20,839 nt of DNA. Origin: Zygnema cylindricum. Its lineage: Eukaryota; Streptophyta; Zygnematophyceae; Zygnematales; Zygnemataceae. How positions within the stretch are numbered: the stretch's first letter is position 1; the number at the start of each line of letters is the position of its first letter. The stretch spans positions 109,638 to 130,476 of the forward strand of contig JBBHKE010000478.1 of assembly GCA_037447655.1 (NCBI GenBank). The letters run 5' to 3'. The notes below the pieces were generated by a model. The model saw only the letters and a list, made by a program, of their open reading frames with translations, ran no database searches and was not told the DNA's origin. Below, piece by piece: positions 16,850-20,839 of this stretch. A program made the translations under genes and the position numbers.

Positions 16850-17850
16850 GAGTTGCAAGCAAGATGTATAGGATAGATATGGCTGAATACAAAGAAAATG
16901 ATGTTCTCTATTCCAGTGTATCGTTTGTTAATGAGCTATGGCATAAGAGATTAGGCCATGTCAATTATGATAGCTTACAAAAGATGGTGAAGTCAAGAAA
17001 GGTTGAGGGTGTTTCTCTTACTTCTCAGCCTGTGAAATCAGGTGATGGATTCTCTCTTGGCAAGATTCACAGATTACCTTTTCCACAGCAATCTGACCAC
17101 AGATTGGACAAGGTTCTACAACTTATCCACTCGGATGTTCTCGGTCCATCACAAGTTCCATCAGCTGGTGGTGTTCACTACATGGTTATATTCACTGATG
17201 ACTACTCGAGGTTCACAAAAGTTTACTTCATGCAGCACAAGAATGAAGTGTTTATACACTTCAAACACTACAAGGCATGGACAAAAAAACTGCATGGGGT
17301 TTCGACCCTGTCAATAAGATCAGACAACGGAGGAGAATATACTTCAAAGGAGCTCGAACAGTTTCTCCTCCAGGAAGGTATCAAACATAACCTGACAGTT
17401 CCGTACACACCGGAACAGAATGGTGTATCTGAAAGACTAAATAGAATTGTAACAGAAAGTGCTAGATGTATGCTTGCACACAAAGGTTTAGATATGAAAT
17501 TCTAGGCTGAAGCACTCAATTGTGCGGTTTATATTAAAAATAGAATTGCATCTAGATCGGTTGAGACTACACCCTATGAACTCTGGACAGGCATGAAACC
17601 AGATGTTAGTCACTTTAAAGTATTTGGCAGCAAATGTTTTGTCTTAGACACATCGCAGACTAGATGGAAAATGGAAGCTAAGGGCTTACCTCGAATCTTT
17701 ATGGGATATAATGACAATGCAAAAGGTTATAGGGTATATGTCTTAGTGAAAAAGAAAGTTTTTGTATGTAGAAATATACAATTGAAAGATGAACAAGATT
17801 CGGTTGATCTGTTTACAAACACCGAAAGTGACCAAACGGGAAAGGTATAA
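16850..17850 (+). pseudogene. Copia-2 integrase
   Basis: One plus-strand frame (main open part 16864-17505, then 17506-17850 after a TAG at 17503-17505). It starts with the pre-integrase region MYRIDM and ELWHKRLGHVNYDSL; the usual CxxC has become GDGF, so zinc binding is lost. The catalytic core shows Asp in HSDVLGPSQVP, Asp in RSDNGGEYTS and Glu in QNGVSERLN. The TAG falls where the family has Trp. The C-terminal part includes TPYELWTGMKPDVSHFKVFG and GYNDNAKGYRVY, ending at TAA 17848-17850. Upstream it is cut off from protease by solo LTR B. Confidence 0.9.
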
Positions 17851-19017
17851 GAGTATGTGATCTTTTAGCATACTCAACATGTCTATTTTGAGTCACAATC
17901 ACCGGCTACAACTACATCTCCACACGTTCCTCTACCAGATGCAGCACCTGCTACAAGACAAGATTCAACACCAGCATCTACACAACCTACACATGTGGAA
18001 CCACCAAATCCAAATCCACTTTCGGCACCAGCAATAGCTCAGAACAGGAAAACAAATAGCAGGTTGCCGACGATTTCAGCGTCAGAATTTCCGGGGGGTA
18101 AAAGAACCAGCAGCCGTTTGCAAGCAAGCTCACATTTTGCTTTTTCTGCAGCTACAACGGAACTGCTAACAATTCAGGAGGCAATCTCATCACCCGAGAG
18201 AAATCACTAGATCGAGGCCGTAAATGACGAAATGAAGTCCATCATGGAGGCGCAGACGTGGGAGCTAGTGGATCTTCCTTCGGGCAGGAAAGCCATCGGC
18301 AGCAAATGGGTGTTCAAAGTGAAGCTCAACCCGGATAACACCATCGAAAGATACAAGGCCAGACTTGTGGCCAAAGGTTACAATCAGAAAGAAGGTATTG
18401 ATTTTGAGGAAACCTTCTCTCCAGTTGTCAGATTTCCCACTGTTAGAATCTTACTAAGTTTGGCTGCTATAGAAAACATGGATGTCCACCAGATGGACGT
18501 TAAGATGACCTTCCTGCATGGAGATATAGAGGAGACCATTTACATGAAGCAACTGGAGATGTATGCACACAAAGGGAAAGAAAACTTAGTGTATAAACAA
18601 ATAAAATCTTTGTATGGGCAGAATCAAGCCCCAAGTCAATGGAACCTAAAAATGGATGAATTTCTTATTGGATTAAGATTTCAAAAGATTAGTTCAGATC
18701 ATTTAGTGTACGTACTGCAAGGGGAGGATGGCATTCTATATATTTTTGTATATGTGGATGACTTGCTTTTAATAAGCAAGTCTATGGATGAAATAAATCG
18801 AATAAAAACGGCTTTAAGGTCGAGATTCGAGATGAAGGACCTTAGTGGATCTAAGTATATCTTAGGAATACGGGTAGAGAGAGACAGAAATAGAAAACTA
18901 ATTATGTTAACCCAAAAGGAAGCAATAAATAATATGCTGGAAAAATTTGTAATAAAAGATGTAAAAGGATCTATTACTCCCATGGAATTCAGACTGAAGC
19001 TTAATGGAAGTGAGTGA
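17851..19017 (+). pseudogene. Copia-2 reverse transcriptase
   Basis: After a Pro/Thr-rich linker with a TAG at 17866-17868 and another TAG at 18208-18210 (at a position where Trp is usual), the open frame 18232-19017 encodes a Copia RT. It has WELVDLPSGRKAIGSKWVFK, RYKARLVAKGYNQKEG, FEETFSPVVRFPTVR, VHQMDVKMTFLHGDIEE and the catalytic YVDD at 18751-18762, followed by MKDLSGSKYILGI. DVKMTFL differs from the usual DVKTAFL and YGQNQAP from YGLKQAP. A TGA at 19015-19017 ends it before RNase H, which is in the same frame. Confidence 0.92.
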
Positions 19018-19740
19018 GACTCAGGCATAATGGTTAGTGAGAGTTTAGAGTAAGGGGAGGAAGAATTTGTGGCTTCCAAGCCGTATAGAGAGGAAGTGGG
19101 AGGTCTCATATAGTCTATAAATTGTACGAGACCTGACATTGCAGCAACTGTAGGAGTCCTAAGTACAAGTCTGCAGAATCCCAAGAGGGTAGAATGGGAA
19201 GCTGCAAAAATAGTTTTGAGATACCTTGCAAGCACTCGAGATCTTAAGCTGATACTCGGAGGAGGAGAAGTGAAAATGCACACTTGGAGTGACGCCAGCT
19301 ATGGGGATATGCCAAGCCGAAAATCCACAACCAGCTTTGTCCTAAAGATCGGAGATGGAACTTGCTGCTGGAGCAGCAAGCAGCAAAAGGTTACAGCATA
19401 GTCTACAATGGAGTCAAAGTACATGGCAACAGCTTCTGCACTCAAAGAACTCCTATAGGTTGAGTCCATTTTGCAGGAACTTGGATAAATGCAGACAGGT
19501 CCACAGATTATTTGGTGTGACAATCAGGCAGCCATTGTTATTGTGCTACTAACCCGAGTCATCATTTTAAAAGCAAGCACATGGATGTCAGACTTCATTT
19601 TGTGAGGGAAAAAGTGCTTGCAAGAGTGTTAAAATTGTAATATTTACCAGATGAGAAAATGGTTGCTGACATGCTAACCAAACCCCTTCCTGCTCCTAAG
19701 TTACAGTTTTGTAGAAAGGCTATCCGGCTAAGTGAGTGAC
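19018..19740 (+). pseudogene. Copia-2 RNase H
   Basis: In the RT frame, with stops near 19051, 19111, 19399 and 19456, the sequence encodes NCTRPDIAATVGVLS and an RNase H with Asp in WSDASYGDM and CCWSSKQQKVTA; STMESKYMA stands where STMEAEYMA is usual. CDNQAAIVI follows in a shifted frame near 19520, after which the C-terminus is scrambled by frameshifts. The last recognisable words lie just upstream of the polypurine tract. The enzyme is non-functional. Confidence 0.85.
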
Positions 19741-19750
19741 TGAGTCTAAA

Positions 19751-19762
19751 AATTTAGGGGAG
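19751..19762 (+). other. Copia-2 polypurine tract
   Basis: AATTTAGGGGAG directly before the 3' LTR start TGTTGAATTT. Nearly the same core (AGGGGAG) as in Copia-1. Confidence 0.85.
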
Positions 19763-20749
19763 TGTTGAATTTGGAAATCTTTACTCATTAGATAGAGTTG
19801 TGATGAGGAATTAAGGACTTAGAATATTTTGGGAAATGAAAACCTGTAATACTTACCTCAAATAGTGTTACAAAAATAAAATATTAAGAGAGTGTATTGT
19901 ACGGCCAGCTGGACACGCGTCGGCAGGAAAAAGGTGTTGCAGGTTTTACGGAGTAGCGCCGATGACCAGTTACACGTGTCGGGAGAATAACGAGCGGATT
20001 GACGAAATCGGACGAACGGAACACAAACCGTATATCTGGGAAAGTATGGTACGATTAGCCTAGAAGGGCCGTTGACTAACATCGAATTAACGGACGCGAT
20101 TCAGAAGGGACCACAAATGACGAAGCACACATGGACGATATCAGTTGCTTCGTACTACACGACAACAGTCAACCGGATGCTATGGACCTCTGCTGACTAA
20201 GCGCCAAGAACATTTAATGTACGGTCTTCTATCTGTAAATATCTGGAAACAAGGATTTGTAGTTAAGCTAATTTAAAATAGTGTCGCACTATTCAGATTT
20301 AGAGAAATGGCAAAATTAGGTTTTGGAAGTACTCTTGGAATAGTAAGTACAGTTTTAGTACTTTGTCGTAGCATAGGACAGTACTGTAGTACAGTCACAT
20401 AATTTAGTGTGACCAGGAGATACTCACAATGAGTATATAGTTTAGGACTTAGACAAATTGTGATCATCCAAGTCTTGGGATATTAATCTACTAAGGTAGT
20501 TTGTGTGAACCTGCAATGTGAATATCTTATGGTTGACTGGTTAAATTGAGTTGAATCTTTGTAGAGTGATTCTACACTGTGCTTGCTACTGTTATGCAGA
20601 ATTTAAGTCTACATAGATCACTGAGTTGCATTCTATCACATCTTGAAGTTGGCTATTGAGTAGGGTGCTTGTTAGCTTCTGCTTTAAATGTTTACTTCCA
20701 CTAACACTGCTTCTGGCTCTCCTCATGCTTCTGTGGTTGTAGAACATCA
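19763..20749 (+). repeat. Copia-2 3' LTR (987 bp)
   Basis: Same length as the 5' LTR. It ends GTAGAACATCA, where the 5' copy has GTAGAACAACA, and is followed by TTTGA (20750-20754). Its terminal 62 bases keep the ATG frame open, as in the 5' LTR. Confidence 0.95.
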
Positions 20750-20839
20750 TTTGAAACTTGCACTCCAAAAACCGCTGCATTAACGCCAACACCAAAGTTC
20801 GTTGCTTCAACATCGCGATCTAATCTCTTGCAACCTTGA
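20750..20839 (-). mobile_element. Ty3/gypsy chromovirus, gag beyond Copia-2
   Basis: The right flank of Copia-2. On the minus strand one frame is open over the 85 bases after the duplication. It is in phase with the gypsy gag at 13417 when one TTTGA copy is counted. The residues are not clearly gag-like by themselves, so assignment rests on the shared duplication and phase. The element runs out of the window. Confidence 0.55.

Larger units (their letters stand above)
13423..20749 (+). mobile_element. Copia-2: LTR retrotransposon inserted in gypsy gag
   Basis: Ty1/copia element on the plus strand with 987-bp LTRs at 13423-14409 and 19763-20749, primer site, gag, protease, integrase, RT, RNase H and polypurine tract in order. 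It is flanked by the 5-bp duplication TTTGA (13418-13422 and 20750-20754). It is interrupted by solo LTR B; without that insert it is about 6.2 kb. It resembles Copia-1 in LTR ends, polypurine tract, primer site and gag start, so the two belong to related lineages. Nonsense codons throughout pol make it dead. Confidence 0.95.

Noticed and set aside
1-20839. Bacterial-type systems, CRISPR arrays, rRNA, or a defence island.
   Set aside because: No regularly spaced repeats, no rRNA-like or operon structure. Everything recognisable is eukaryotic LTR retrotransposon.

Overview
The window is a nested stack of decayed LTR retrotransposons. I see no intact cellular gene. The host is most likely a plant: both Copia elements carry a primer-binding site matching the anticodon arm of plant-type initiator tRNA-Met, the LTRs carry ACGT-core boxes, one LTR carries TTTAGGG-like boxes, and the Ty3/gypsy element is a chromovirus. 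A non-angiosperm plant or streptophyte alga is possible. The species cannot be named from this sequence.

Layout. The oldest layer is a minus-strand Ty3/gypsy chromovirus. Its gag enters at the right edge (20750-20839), resumes at 13417 and runs through protease and reverse transcriptase to 11228. It resumes again at 3529 with RNase H, integrase and a chromodomain, ending near 1740. Two Copia elements split it. Copia-1 (3530-11227, minus strand) sits in the gypsy RNase H region, has two 1002-bp LTRs and is flanked by CGCAA. Copia-2 (13423-20749, plus strand) sits in the gypsy gag, has two 987-bp LTRs and is flanked by TTTGA. Each Copia was hit in turn by a further LTR that is now solo: solo LTR A (6759-8115, flanked by GTTGG) in the Copia-1 integrase, and solo LTR B (15679-16844, flanked by AACTC/AACTA) between the Copia-2 protease and integrase. 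Solo LTR B is a longer, diverged relative of the Copia-1 LTR. Positions 1-1740, beyond the gypsy chromodomain, hold a GC-rich tract and a decayed coding-like minus-strand stretch that I cannot identify.

State. Every polyprotein carries nonsense codons and some frameshifts, so nothing here is autonomous. By hand count the LTR pairs differ at about 38 of 1002 positions (Copia-1) and about 57 of 987 (Copia-2), so Copia-2 is probably the older insertion.

Most interesting points. (1) Both Copia elements appear to prime from an internal tRNA-iMet fragment, as Drosophila copia does. (2) In both, the Gag reading frame starts inside the LTR and runs through that primer site, whose ATG is the complement of the initiator CAU anticodon. 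(3) All four LTR types have dense GTAC clusters, with spacing conserved between the Copia-1 LTR and solo LTR B. (4) tRNA-like A and B boxes lie antisense in the Copia-1 LTR and solo LTR B. (5) Solo LTR A has a series of GC-rich hairpins. All coordinates and alignments were made by eye.
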